NCBI GenBank assembly: GCA_050747525.1
Contig: JBOGOC010000007.1
Location: forward strand, 1 to 45,788
Reading direction: 5' to 3'
Length of the DNA stretch: 45,788 bases
Source of the DNA: JBOGOC01 sp050747525
Lineage (GTDB): Bacteria > Acidobacteriota > Polarisedimenticolia > JACPZX01 > DASXTC01
The notes under the pieces are model-generated. The model saw only the letters and a program-made list of their open reading frames with translations, searched no databases and was not told the origin of the DNA. This document shows positions 1 through 7,445 of the stretch, piece by piece. Every line of letters starts with the position of its first letter. Within the stretch, counting starts at the first letter, position 1. The position numbers and the translations under genes are program-made.

Positions 1-133
1 GTCCATCGGGTGGCCAGCCGATGGTTAGAAAAGACGCTCGGCCGATAGGGGAGGTGAGGTCATGCCGCCCTGGTAACGATGAGACCATGCTGGCTGAGAT
101 TCACCTCTAGGAGGACCAGGTTCCTCTGTACCC

Positions 134-157
134 GATCAAATCCTGCCCCCGCTACCA
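134..157 (+). other. tRNA 3'-end-like fragment
   Basis: This short stretch reads like the T-loop/acceptor 3' half of a tRNA (TCAAATC, then CCTGCCCCCGCTACCA with an encoded CCA). The bases before it do not form the 5' half of a T stem, and no matching AGCGGGG acceptor strand lies upstream in the window. It is followed 34 bases later by a good terminator. It could be the remnant left when an element integrated into, or left, a tRNA gene, a decayed tRNA, or chance. It is not a functional tRNA. Confidence 0.25.
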
Positions 158-190
158 ACCGATTCCAAGCTGGACATGAAGTTATACGAA

Positions 191-217
191 GGGCGGCCAC
201 GAGCCGCCCTTTCTCTT
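191..217 (+). terminator. Rho-independent terminator
   Basis: A perfect 7-bp stem, GGGCGGC (191-197) and GCCGCCC (203-209), encloses the loop CACGA and is followed by a T-rich run TTCTCTTT. It lies on the plus strand upstream of the promoter at 233-262. It would end whatever plus-strand transcript arrives from before the window or from the tRNA-like fragment. Confidence 0.65.
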
Positions 218-232
218 TGGCGCACTCATCGC

Positions 233-262
233 TTGACGGCCCTTTCACGGTCGGCGTAGTAT
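233..262 (+). promoter_or_regulatory. sigma70-like promoter for the 303-2186 gene
   Basis: TTGACG at 233-238 and TAGTAT at 257-262 are separated by 18 bases, giving a predicted start near 269 and a leader of about 34 bases. An AGAGGG ribosome site (291-296) precedes the ATG at 303. The upstream terminator isolates this promoter. The call rests on sequence match only. Confidence 0.5.
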
Positions 263-302
263 CGGCCCGCCAAGCCCCCCTACGGCTGACAGAGGGCTCT
301 CC

Positions 303-2186
303 ATGACCGCGATCCGGATTGTCCTCGTCGTCATTCTCTCGGGGGGCCTCGCGACCGCCGTCCACGCGAGCCATCACCGGGGGGTCGATGTCTCTGTCGA
401 CATCGACGCCGCCTCCGGCGCGGTCCTCCTCACCTGGACGGGCGGCCAGCCCGATTTCACCATCAGCCGGAGCTCCGACCCGCGTCTGGTGCAGGTACCC
501 GGCAGCGAGATCGGCGTCACGGCATCTTCCTCCTGGAGCGACCTGCCCCCTTCGGGGGGCACCCTCTTCTTCTACGACATCACCGGCACGTGCACCCCCG
601 AGGTCTGCGACGACATCGACAACGACTGCGACGGAGAGGTGGACGAGCCGGGGAGCGAGGCGTCGTGCGGCCCGGCGGGCGACACGTGCCTGGACGGAAT
701 CTGCAGCTGCGGGGGGCAAGCCTCCTGCGACACGTTGTTCTGCACCTTGGGTGCGGCCTGCGTCGGCGGCGCCTGCGCGGGGGGGACGCCGCGGGATTGC
801 GGCGTGAGCCCGTGCACGACCGCCACGTGCAACGAAGCGACGGACACCTGCCACGTCGCATGCACCATGCCCAATCAGCCCTGCTGGTCGTCGGTCGTGG
901 CCGGCGGTGCCGGCTCGGCTCCCGTCAGCGACTCCGCCCTCAGCCCCCCTCAGGGTCCGTCCTACCAGTACGTCGCGAAGGGAGCAAAACTATATGCCCT
1001 GCGAAACGTTCAGGAAGGGGGCGCCCCGCCCGGCAGCATCGCCTGGGAGTGGACGGCCCCCGCATCGATCCCGAATCCTCCCCATCCGGTGCCGGCGGAC
1101 CCGGGTGGCTCCGGCGCCGCGTTCCTCTTTGCCGGAAGCGAGGACGGCTTTCTCTACAAAATCGATGCGTCGAACGGCGCGGTCGCAGATTCGGTCGACA
1201 CCCGCCGGCCGGTCTGTCCATCCGACAGGCTGACCGTGACTCCCGCGGTCCAGCTCTATCAGCTCTCCAACGCGGCGTTCCGCTCCAACGTCGATGCCAC
1301 TCCGGGCCACGCCGGCGACGACCTCGTCATCGTCGCCACGAACAACGGCTGCGGAGACAGCACCCACAACCGCATCATCGCTTACTGGGCCAGCGATCTC
1401 ACCCAGAAATGGATCTTCAACCCCACCGGTTCCCGCCTGGTCGACGCCATCTCGGAGGGTTGCTCGATCGACTACCAGAACAACCAGGTCATTTGTGGAA
1501 CAAGACTCGACGCAGTCTCTCTCCAGGACTCCCTCTGGACGGTCGCCACGACCACGGGTGCCCTCCGCTGGTCCACCAACGCCGGGTCGATCCTCAATCG
1601 GCCGATTCTCAAGGCCGGCCCGCACGGTCCACGCCTGTACGTTGCCAACACGGGCGGGGTGGTCGAGTGCTTCCATCCCACCAGTGGGCTGCGGCTCTGG
1701 ACCTCGCCGATGATGCTGCCGGCGGGCGTCAGCAGGAACATGATCGTGCCCGACTCGCCCGGCACAGTGATCTTCCTGGTGGACGATGCCAGGGTCCTGC
1801 GCACAGTCATAGACAACGGGTCGGCGGGCATGCTGTGGTGGATGGTGACCCCCGTGTCCGGATCCTCATTTGCGACCGAGCCGGTCTTCGATCCCGGATC
1901 CGGGAGGGTCTTCGTGGGGCGGGATGATGGGAAGGTGCAGCAGGTGAGCGCATCAGGCGCCCTTGAAGGGGCCGTGAACGCGGCCGAGTCGTTGGATCTC
2001 ATCGTCTTCGAGCCATCGCTGGATGCGGTGGGTGGAAGCGCTGTCGCCAACCGCCTGACCGTCTCGGGCGGCGTCACGTCCACCGGGAGCCGCGTCAAGC
2101 AGTTCTGCATGCCCTTTTCGACGGTGCCGCCGCCCGCCGGGGTGACGGAGTCCTCCTCACCCGCTCCTCCTGCGGCCCCACAGTGA
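303..2186 (+). CDS. Exported protein with MopE-like metal-binding motif and beta-propeller region
   Basis: A 627-residue protein with a Sec signal peptide (about residues 1-22, ending VHA). Residues about 30-95 resemble a fibronectin-like sandwich with the FFY motif shared by other exported proteins here. Next comes a Cys/Asp-rich segment EVCDDIDNDCDGEVDE, the pattern of the MopE-related putative metal-binding motif (alternating Asp, Ca/metal-like), and then a long Cys-rich stretch to about residue 200. The rest has repeated blade-like strands (FLFAGSEDGFLYKIDASNGAV, LYVANTGGVVECF, VFVGRDDGKVQQV) typical of PQQ-like/WD-type propellers. It is probably periplasmic or surface-exposed. Its substrate is unknown. 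The start is supported by AGAGGG six bases upstream and a promoter at 233-262. Confidence 0.8.
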   Translation: MTAIRIVLVVILSGGLATAVHASHHRGVDVSVDIDAASGAVLLTWTGGQPDFTISRSSDPRLVQVPGSEIGVTASSSWSDLPPSGGTLFFYDITGTCTPEVCDDIDNDCDGEVDEPGSEASCGPAGDTCLDGICSCGGQASCDTLFCTLGAACVGGACAGGTPRDCGVSPCTTATCNEATDTCHVACTMPNQPCWSSVVAGGAGSAPVSDSALSPPQGPSYQYVAKGAKLYALRNVQEGGAPPGSIAWEWTAPASIPNPPHPVPADPGGSGAAFLFAGSEDGFLYKIDASNGAVADSVDTRRPVCPSDRLTVTPAVQLYQLSNAAFRSNVDATPGHAGDDLVIVATNNGCGDSTHNRIIAYWASDLTQKWIFNPTGSRLVDAISEGCSIDYQNNQVICGTRLDAVSLQDSLWTVATTTGALRWSTNAGSILNRPILKAGPHGPRLYVANTGGVVECFHPTSGLRLWTSPMMLPAGVSRNMIVPDSPGTVIFLVDDARVLRTVIDNGSAGMLWWMVTPVSGSSFATEPVFDPGSGRVFVGRDDGKVQQVSASGALEGAVNAAESLDLIVFEPSLDAVGGSAVANRLTVSGGVTSTGSRVKQFCMPFSTVPPPAGVTESSSPAPPAAPQ

Positions 2187-2511
2187 CAGACGGCTCTCGC
2201 CTCAGGAGCTCTACGACGTCACGAGATTGGACCGCCAGCGGGGAGGGCGGCCCCGCGCCAAGCCCCATGTACGGCTGACATCCTCGTCCTCATTCTCTCA
2301 AGGGGCGTCGCGACCGCCGTCCACGCGACCCATCACCAGATTCCCGCCGTGCGGCCACCCAGGTCCGCAAACGCGCTGGCGTGTCCGTCCAGCAGGCTCT
2401 CGAGTCTCTCGTTGAGCCCGTCACGTTGGCCTTGAACGGCGAGGCGGGCGGAGGTAAAAGGGGAGCATCAGTTCCATCCGCGACTTCGCGTCGAGAAGGA
2501 GGCCGTTCACC
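2187..2511. other. Intergenic region, 325 bases, no gene
   Basis: Between two exported-protein genes. It contains the decayed duplication at 2256-2337 and, at the end, the AAGGAGG ribosome site (2496-2502) of the next gene. I see no convincing promoter or terminator. Open frames crossing it have no ribosome sites and no recognisable protein. Confidence 0.6.
2256..2337 (+). repeat. Decayed copy of the 5' end of the 303-2186 gene
   Basis: This stretch matches 268-378, the leader and signal-peptide codons of the gene at 303. Shared blocks are CGCCAAGCCCC, TACGGCTGACA, TCCTCGTC-TCATTCTCTC, and GTCGCGACCGCCGTCCACGCGA followed by CCATCACC. About 30 bases are missing, including the ribosome site and start codon. 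It cannot be translated as the original and is best read as the remnant of a tandem duplication or of a deleted paralogue. Confidence 0.7.
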
Positions 2512-3270
2512 ATGCCGAACATCCGTCGCTTCGTCCCGCCAAGCCTGCTGGCCCTCATACTTGCCCTTGCTCCCGCCGCCGCCCAGGTGCCGTCCGAGCC
2601 AACCTCCGTCGCCGACCTCTTCTTCCCGGCCGACCCGGCCCTGGACGTCATCAATAAGTGTTCCGGTGACGCCGGCGATCTCGGAGACGATGGCATCCCA
2701 CTCACCGGAGATCCGAACGAGAGTTTCTCCTGGCCCCTCTGCATCACCGGGTACGGCGGTTCGGGGATCCTGCAATCGACCACGACGGGTCCGGTCGACT
2801 CGATCGGCTCGATGCACGTCCGCCGCGAGTTCGTTCCCGAGGACGACGGCACATGTCCGGGGCGTGGGACATGGCGTCTCGATCGGATCACGCCGGACGG
2901 AACGGTGTCTCCGATCGGCGAGTTCCGCACTCGATGCGAGGAGGGATTCCTGCGCGATCTGTTGATCCTCGACGCCGGACTCGATCAGGTCGAAGGGACG
3001 GCCTACGTGAGCCTGCTGGCATTCAATCATTCGAGCGAAGGAACGAGCCACGGAGTGGGATTCACCGTGAAGATGGAGGGGCTGCCCACGCTCTTCGAGA
3101 TCCTGACCACGGGCCCGCCGGGCCCGCCGCAGCTTCCTTTCCCACGCTGCAAGCAGCCAGCTGAATCGGCTCTGATTGCCCTCGAACAGCAGATAGCCGC
3201 TCTGCAGGCCCAGCTCGCCGTACTCAGCTCACGTCTCGAGCAGGTCGAGGCCAGGGCCGCGCCGCAGTAG
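2512..3270 (+). CDS. Exported hypothetical protein with C-terminal coiled coil
   Basis: A 252-residue protein with a clear signal peptide (residues 1-24, ending PAAAQ) and an AAGGAGG ribosome site nine bases before the ATG. The mature part is a single beta-rich domain with several Cys residues (CSGDAG, CITGYGG, DDGTCPGRG, RTRCEEG) that could form disulfides. It ends in a proline-rich linker and a roughly 30-residue heptad helix (IALEQQIAALQAQLAVLSSR), probably for oligomerisation. I do not recognise the family. It sits between an exported metal-binding/propeller protein and a convergent FG-GAP protein, so a cell-envelope or extracellular role is likely. Confidence 0.75.
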   Translation: MPNIRRFVPPSLLALILALAPAAAQVPSEPTSVADLFFPADPALDVINKCSGDAGDLGDDGIPLTGDPNESFSWPLCITGYGGSGILQSTTTGPVDSIGSMHVRREFVPEDDGTCPGRGTWRLDRITPDGTVSPIGEFRTRCEEGFLRDLLILDAGLDQVEGTAYVSLLAFNHSSEGTSHGVGFTVKMEGLPTLFEILTTGPPGPPQLPFPRCKQPAESALIALEQQIAALQAQLAVLSSRLEQVEARAAPQ

Positions 3271-3291
3271 AATCCGTCACAAGGATGAGGC

Positions 3292-4962
3292 TCAGGGACA
3301 GGGGGAGGGGTTGGGATTCGGCTGCCCTCCAGAGTCCTGCCCCGGAATCGATTCCCCGCAGGCGTCGACGCGAGTGACCAGGTAGAAGAACATCGTGCCG
3401 ATCGGGGGGTTTTCCGAATCCGTCGCGCTCGATGCAGGGATGTGCGAGTCGTGGCACGTCTGGTTATAGGCCCAGGGAGAGCCGCCGCTCATCGTGCCGC
3501 GGTAAACGCTGTAGGGGCCGGGCGGGTCGGTCCAGCTGATCGTCGTCCCCGATCCGTCTCCAAGGAGGCTAACGCTGCCGTTGACCGCCGGCGGGAGGAC
3601 CGGCGTGCCGCCGCCGCATGAGTTCGAGTTCGCAATGACGTAGACGCGCCCTTTGTTGTAGCCAATCGCCTCCGGGTCCTCGTAGCCGCTGGCGATCAGA
3701 TCCGGGGGGCCCGCGCCGTCCACGTGTCCCCCGGCCGCGACACACAGTCCCAGGTTTCTGCCGGGATCCCCCACGAAGTACAGGTCATCGACGGTATCGA
3801 CCGGGCTTCCTCCAAAGAAGACGGAAACGCGGCCCGCAACCGTTCCGCCTGTCCCGTCATACGGGGCGCCGACCACGAAATCATCGATTCCATCGCCGTT
3901 CACGTCCCCCGCACCGGCGACGGTGGCGTAGGTGCGTGCGAGCGTGAGGTCCGGGATGGAGTTGGGAGACGAGCCGCCGAACCAGACGTACACGTGATCC
4001 TTCCCGGCGCCGATCAGGTCCGAGAATCCGTCGGCATTGACATCGCCCGCGTTCGCGGCGTTCTGGAGACGCACGTTGCCCGCGGAACCGAGCAGGGTGA
4101 GATCGGGGGTCGCATCGAACGCCGGCCCTCCGAACCAGACATAGATGGCGCCGGCGTTGAGTGCGCCGGCCGTGCTGTACGGAGCGGAGGCGAACAGGTC
4201 AGGGTGTCCATCGCCGTTCATGTCCCCGGCGCTGCCGACCACGGAGCCCAGCTGATCGTTGAATCCGACCCCCGAGAACACGCGGTCCGGGACCGCATCG
4301 GGCACGGCGCCTCCGAAGAACACGTACGCGCGACCGGGCTTGTTTCCGCCGCTTCCGTACCACGGTGCGCCCACGATCACGTCGTCGAAGCCATCCTCGT
4401 TCACGTCTCCGGCCGACGCGACGGAGGCGCCGAAAGTGGTCATTGACCCCGTCGACTCGCCGATCAGCGTGAGGTCCGGTGTGGCGTCGAGCGAGGGCCC
4501 GCCGTAGTAGATGAAGGCCTTGCCCTCGTACCCGGATTGCTGCGCCCCGACGATGAAGTCCGGGTAGCCATCGCCGTTGAAGTCGCCCGCCGAGGCGACG
4601 CTGATCCCGAACCATGCCACGATGCCGGCCGGAGCAGGAATGACGAGATCTGCCACCGAGTCGAGCGCCGGCCCACCGAAGTAGAGATACGCCCTCCCAT
4701 GACTTTCGATTTCCGGATAGCGGAATGCTCCGACGAGGAGGTCTTCGTAGCCATCTCCGTTCACGTCGCCAACCCAGGCCACCGAGGTGCCGAAAAAGTC
4801 CGCGTTGTTCTCTCCCACGGGATCGATGAGGATGCGGGACGTGATGGACGAAGCAGCGCCCACGCGCGGCGCGGCGAACAGGGCGCTGGCGACGAGAATG
4901 GCGATCGGGAGTTTCGAGGGACGCCACCGGAGTGGCAGGCGAACGAGGCGAGCGCGATGCAT
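3292..4962 (-). CDS. Exported FG-GAP repeat (integrin-alpha-like propeller) protein
   Basis: A 556-residue protein. A TTG 21 bases upstream also opens the frame, but the ATG at 4962 has GGAGGTG just before it and is preferred. After a signal peptide (ending VGAA) there are six clear FG-GAP/VCBS-type repeats of about 60 residues. Each carries a calcium loop such as GDVNGDGYEDLLVGA or GDFNGDGYPDFIVGA and a YxYFGG strand, and a seventh repeat is degenerate. This fits a seven-bladed propeller. The last 80 residues form a fibronectin-like module (YSVYRG, MFFYLVTRVDACG) ending PSPCP. Such propellers usually mediate adhesion or ligand binding outside the cell. The gene is divergent from argR and convergent with 2512-3270. 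Confidence 0.85.
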   Translation of the reverse strand: MHRARLVRLPLRWRPSKLPIAILVASALFAAPRVGAASSITSRILIDPVGENNADFFGTSVAWVGDVNGDGYEDLLVGAFRYPEIESHGRAYLYFGGPALDSVADLVIPAPAGIVAWFGISVASAGDFNGDGYPDFIVGAQQSGYEGKAFIYYGGPSLDATPDLTLIGESTGSMTTFGASVASAGDVNEDGFDDVIVGAPWYGSGGNKPGRAYVFFGGAVPDAVPDRVFSGVGFNDQLGSVVGSAGDMNGDGHPDLFASAPYSTAGALNAGAIYVWFGGPAFDATPDLTLLGSAGNVRLQNAANAGDVNADGFSDLIGAGKDHVYVWFGGSSPNSIPDLTLARTYATVAGAGDVNGDGIDDFVVGAPYDGTGGTVAGRVSVFFGGSPVDTVDDLYFVGDPGRNLGLCVAAGGHVDGAGPPDLIASGYEDPEAIGYNKGRVYVIANSNSCGGGTPVLPPAVNGSVSLLGDGSGTTISWTDPPGPYSVYRGTMSGGSPWAYNQTCHDSHIPASSATDSENPPIGTMFFYLVTRVDACGESIPGQDSGGQPNPNPSPCP

Positions 4963-4994
4963 GAGGCACCTCCAACGCGACAAGGGTGGATGGA

Positions 4995-5023
4995 ACTATA
5001 AGCTAGATTTCGAGGTCCGAGAA
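4995..5023 (-). promoter_or_regulatory. Possible promoter for the FG-GAP gene
   Basis: On the minus strand TATAGT (4995-5000) is a good -10, and TTCTCG (5018-5023) is a weak -35 at 17-base spacing. A TTGACA on the same strand (5033-5038) is too far away to pair with it. The predicted start near 4988 gives a leader of about 26 bases with the GGAGGTG site. Confidence 0.35.
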
Positions 5024-5052
5024 GGGGGTATGTGTCAACCTCTCTTTTCTTC

Positions 5053-5081
5053 TTGACACGCGTGGGTGCGTGCATAAAAAT
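5053..5081 (+). promoter_or_regulatory. argR operon promoter (near-leaderless)
   Basis: A perfect -35 TTGACA (5053-5058) is followed 16-17 bases later by an A-rich -10 (TAAAAA at 5075-5080 or AAAAAT at 5076-5081). The predicted start is about 5087, so the mRNA would begin within a few bases of the argR ATG at 5090. No Shine-Dalgarno sequence precedes that ATG. The -10 lies inside the first ARG-box-like palindrome, as expected for ArgR repression. Confidence 0.6.
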
Positions 5082-5104
5082 GCGCGCTCATGAATACGCA
5101 TTCA
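5071..5104 (+). promoter_or_regulatory. Tandem ARG-box-like operator pair
   Basis: Two palindromes, TGCATAAAAATGCG (5071-5084) and TGAATACGCATTCA (5091-5104), resemble the ArgR/AhrC ARG box core (TGAAT-N4-ATTCA). Their centres are 20 bases apart, close to the two-turn spacing known for paired ARG boxes. The first covers the -10 and the second covers the argR start codon. Autorepression of the whole operon by ArgR with arginine is the likely function (family knowledge plus inference). Confidence 0.65.
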
Positions 5105-5602
5105 TCCGCCGCGCGGCGCGAGGCGATCCTCCAGATCGTCAAGGAGGAGGGGCCGGTCCCTTCACAGGACGATCTGCGCAAGGCGCTGCGCGAGCGGGGC
5201 TGGCGCGTCACGCAGCCCACGCTCTCGCGCGACCTGCGCGAGCTCGGACTGCCGCGCACTCCGGCCGGCTACGTGGCGACGGACGATCTGGGAGGCCGCG
5301 CGGAGCAGGGAGTGCCGCTGTCCCCCGCGGACCTGCGTGAGGAAAAGCTGGGGCAGCGGCTGCGGCTCTTCCTGATCTCGGTGCGCCGCGCCGGGACGCT
5401 GGTGGTGATCAAGACTCCTCCCGGCGGCGCGAATGCCGTCGCCCGCGCCATCGACGAGGCGGCGTTCGGTGACGTGGTGGGGACCATCGCCGGGGACGAC
5501 ACGATCTTCGTGGCGGGCGCCACGGCCGCCGCGGCCCGGCGCCTGGGGCGGCGCTTCCTCGACCTGGTGCCGCCGCGCGCCGCGCGGGACGCCCGGCGAT
5601 GA
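5090..5602 (+). CDS. argR: Arginine repressor ArgR
   Basis: A 170-residue protein of the usual ArgR/AhrC size. The N-terminal winged helix-turn-helix (residues about 8-70: RREAILQIVKEEG, TQPTLSRDLRELGL) binds ARG boxes. The C-terminal domain (about 90-160) carries the oligomerisation and arginine-binding features, including GTLVVIKTPPGGANAVARAID and the GTIAGDDTIFV motif with the conserved acidic pair. It acts in the cytoplasm as a hexameric arginine-dependent repressor. It is the first gene of the arg operon and overlaps argC by four bases (ATGA). The start lies inside an ARG-box-like palindrome and has no ribosome site, suggesting a near-leaderless mRNA. Confidence 0.93.
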   Translation: MNTHSSAARREAILQIVKEEGPVPSQDDLRKALRERGWRVTQPTLSRDLRELGLPRTPAGYVATDDLGGRAEQGVPLSPADLREEKLGQRLRLFLISVRRAGTLVVIKTPPGGANAVARAIDEAAFGDVVGTIAGDDTIFVAGATAAAARRLGRRFLDLVPPRAARDARR

Positions 5603-6618
5603 TCCGCGCGGTGGTGGCGGGAGCCACGGGGTACGTCGGCGCGGAGCTGGTGGCTCTCCTGGCTCGGCACCCGCGGGTGCGCCTGGCCGCGCTCTACGCG
5701 GGCGAGCGCGGAGGGGGTGGCGTGATGGGGGACCTTCACCCGCTGCTGGCCGGCCTGTCCGGACCGCCTGTGCAGCCGCTCGATCGCGGGCTCCTGCTGG
5801 CCGGTCGGCCCGAGGCGGTCTTCCTGGCCACGCCGCACGAGGTGGCCGCGGAGATGGCTCCGGCGATCCTCGAGGCGGGCTCTCGCGTCATCGATTTGTC
5901 CGGGGCGCACCGTCTGCGCGACCCCGAGGCGGTGCGTCGCTGGTACGGGTTCACGCCGGCGGCGCCCGCGTTGCTGGCGGAATCGGTGTACGGGCTGACG
6001 GAATGGTGCAACGGGGAGCTGGCGGCGGCACGGCTGGTCGCCAACCCCGGCTGCTATGCGACCTCCATTCTCCTGGCGCTCAAGCCGGTGCTCGATCGGC
6101 TCGACCCCGGCCAGCCCATCGTGTGCGACTCCAAGAGCGGCACCTCGGGCGCCGGGCGGCGCAGCGACGCGGCGTACGGCTTCTCGGAGCTCGACGGAAA
6201 CGTGCGCGCCTATGGTGTCGCCGGCCATCGCCACGACCCGGAGATCCGGCAGGCGCTCGGGCTGCCCGGGAGCGGGCGGTTGTGCTTCGTTCCGCATCTT
6301 CTGCCGATGGTGCGCGGCATCCTGTCCACCCTTCATCTGTGTTTCCGGGAGCCCATCGGCAAGACGGACCTCACCTCGATCTACGAGGATGCCTATGCGG
6401 GCTCGCGGTTCGTGCACGTCCATCCCGAGGGCCGTCTGCCCGATCTGCGGCGGGTGGTGGGCACGCCGCGCGCCGAGATCGGCTTCGCGCGCCTCGACGA
6501 CGGGCGCCGCGCCGTGGTGGTGTGCGTGCTGGACAACCTGCTGAAGGGAGCCGCCTCGCAGGCGGTGCAGAACTTCAACCGCATGTTCGGCCTTCCCGAA
6601 GAGGAGGGGCTGGCGTGA
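5599..6618 (+). CDS. argC: N-acetyl-gamma-glutamyl-phosphate reductase
   Basis: A 339-residue enzyme reducing N-acetylglutamyl phosphate to the semialdehyde with NADPH, the third step of ornithine synthesis. The N-terminal Rossmann signature is VVAGATGYVGAELV (about residues 5-18). The catalytic cysteine is Cys152 in NPGCYAT, and the family motifs DSKSGTSGAGR and GHRHDPEI follow. Length is normal. The start overlaps the argR stop (ATGA), and argB begins inside the argC stop codon, so translation is probably coupled. All recognisable catalytic elements are present. Confidence 0.95.
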   Translation: MIRAVVAGATGYVGAELVALLARHPRVRLAALYAGERGGGGVMGDLHPLLAGLSGPPVQPLDRGLLLAGRPEAVFLATPHEVAAEMAPAILEAGSRVIDLSGAHRLRDPEAVRRWYGFTPAAPALLAESVYGLTEWCNGELAAARLVANPGCYATSILLALKPVLDRLDPGQPIVCDSKSGTSGAGRRSDAAYGFSELDGNVRAYGVAGHRHDPEIRQALGLPGSGRLCFVPHLLPMVRGILSTLHLCFREPIGKTDLTSIYEDAYAGSRFVHVHPEGRLPDLRRVVGTPRAEIGFARLDDGRRAVVVCVLDNLLKGAASQAVQNFNRMFGLPEEEGLA

Positions 6619-7445
6619 ACGATCCGGGGAACCACGGTCCCGTGGTGGTGAAGCTGGGCGGCAGCCTGCTGGAAGACTCCGCGCGGCGCGCCGCGGCGCT
6701 CGACGCGCTGGCCGCGCGCGTGCGCGTCGCCCCATCGCATCAGCGGCAGGATGGGCCGCTCGTGCTGGTGCACGGCGGTGGCAGGCACGTGGACGCCTGG
6801 CTGGGGCGTCTGGGGATCCCCCGGAGGATGCATCAGGGGATCCGTGTCACCGACGCCCCGACGCTGGACACGGTGGTGGCGGTGCTGTCCGGTCTGGTGA
6901 ACTCCATGCTGGTGGCGGAGCTGGCAGCCCGCGGCGTGGAGGCCTTCGGTTTCTCGGGGATCGACGGCCGCCTCCTGGAGGCCGCGCCGATGGATCCCGC
7001 GCCGGAGCCCGGCGGTGCGGTGGACTTCGGCCACGTGGGCCAGATCGCCCGCGCCAACGCCCGGCCGGTGCGCGCCCTGATCGGAGCGGGCTACGTTCCG
7101 GTTATCGCGTCCCTGGCTCTCGGTCCGGGGAGCCGGGTGCTCAACGTCAACGCCGACGCGGCGGCCTCGGCCATCGCGGCTGCGCTGGAGGCGCGGCGGC
7201 TCGTCTTTCTCACCGACGTGGAGGGGCTCCTCGATCCGCGAGGGCATCGTGTGCGCCGCCTCAGCGCCGCGCGCGCGCGCGATCTCCTGCAAGGTGCCGC
7301 CGTGAGCGGAGGCATGCGGCCGAAGCTGCACGCCTGCCTCGATGCGCTGGAGTCCGGAGTCGGCCAGGTCCTGATTGCGGGCCCGGCGGCGCAGCAGCGT
7401 GCGCTGCTGCGGGGCCAGGGAGGAACGCGTCTTGTCGCCGCCTGA
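6615..7445 (+). CDS. argB: Acetylglutamate kinase
   Basis: A 276-residue amino-acid kinase that phosphorylates N-acetylglutamate. The start is GTG at 6615, overlapping the argC stop, with GAGGAGG upstream. Motifs in order: VVVKLGGSLL (phosphate-binding, from residue 10), VHGGGRHVD, RVTDAPTLDTVV, NVNADAAASAIA, VFLTDVEGLLD and SGGMRPKLHACLDAL. Only about nine residues precede the first strand, so the N-terminal helix typical of arginine-sensitive kinases is absent. By that criterion it may be weakly feedback-inhibited (inference). A LysW-type aminoadipate kinase is unlikely given the surrounding complete arg set. Confidence 0.92.
   Translation: MNDPGNHGPVVVKLGGSLLEDSARRAAALDALAARVRVAPSHQRQDGPLVLVHGGGRHVDAWLGRLGIPRRMHQGIRVTDAPTLDTVVAVLSGLVNSMLVAELAARGVEAFGFSGIDGRLLEAAPMDPAPEPGGAVDFGHVGQIARANARPVRALIGAGYVPVIASLALGPGSRVLNVNADAAASAIAAALEARRLVFLTDVEGLLDPRGHRVRRLSAARARDLLQGAAVSGGMRPKLHACLDALESGVGQVLIAGPAAQQRALLRGQGGTRLVAA

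Noticed and set aside
61..160. A complete tRNA or tmRNA at the window start
   Set aside because: The 3' end looks tRNA-like, but no T stem, anticodon arm or matching acceptor strand can be folded.
6615..7445. LysW-aminoadipate kinase instead of ArgB
   Set aside because: No lysW or lysX nearby, and the full arg set (argC, D, G, H, J) surrounds it.
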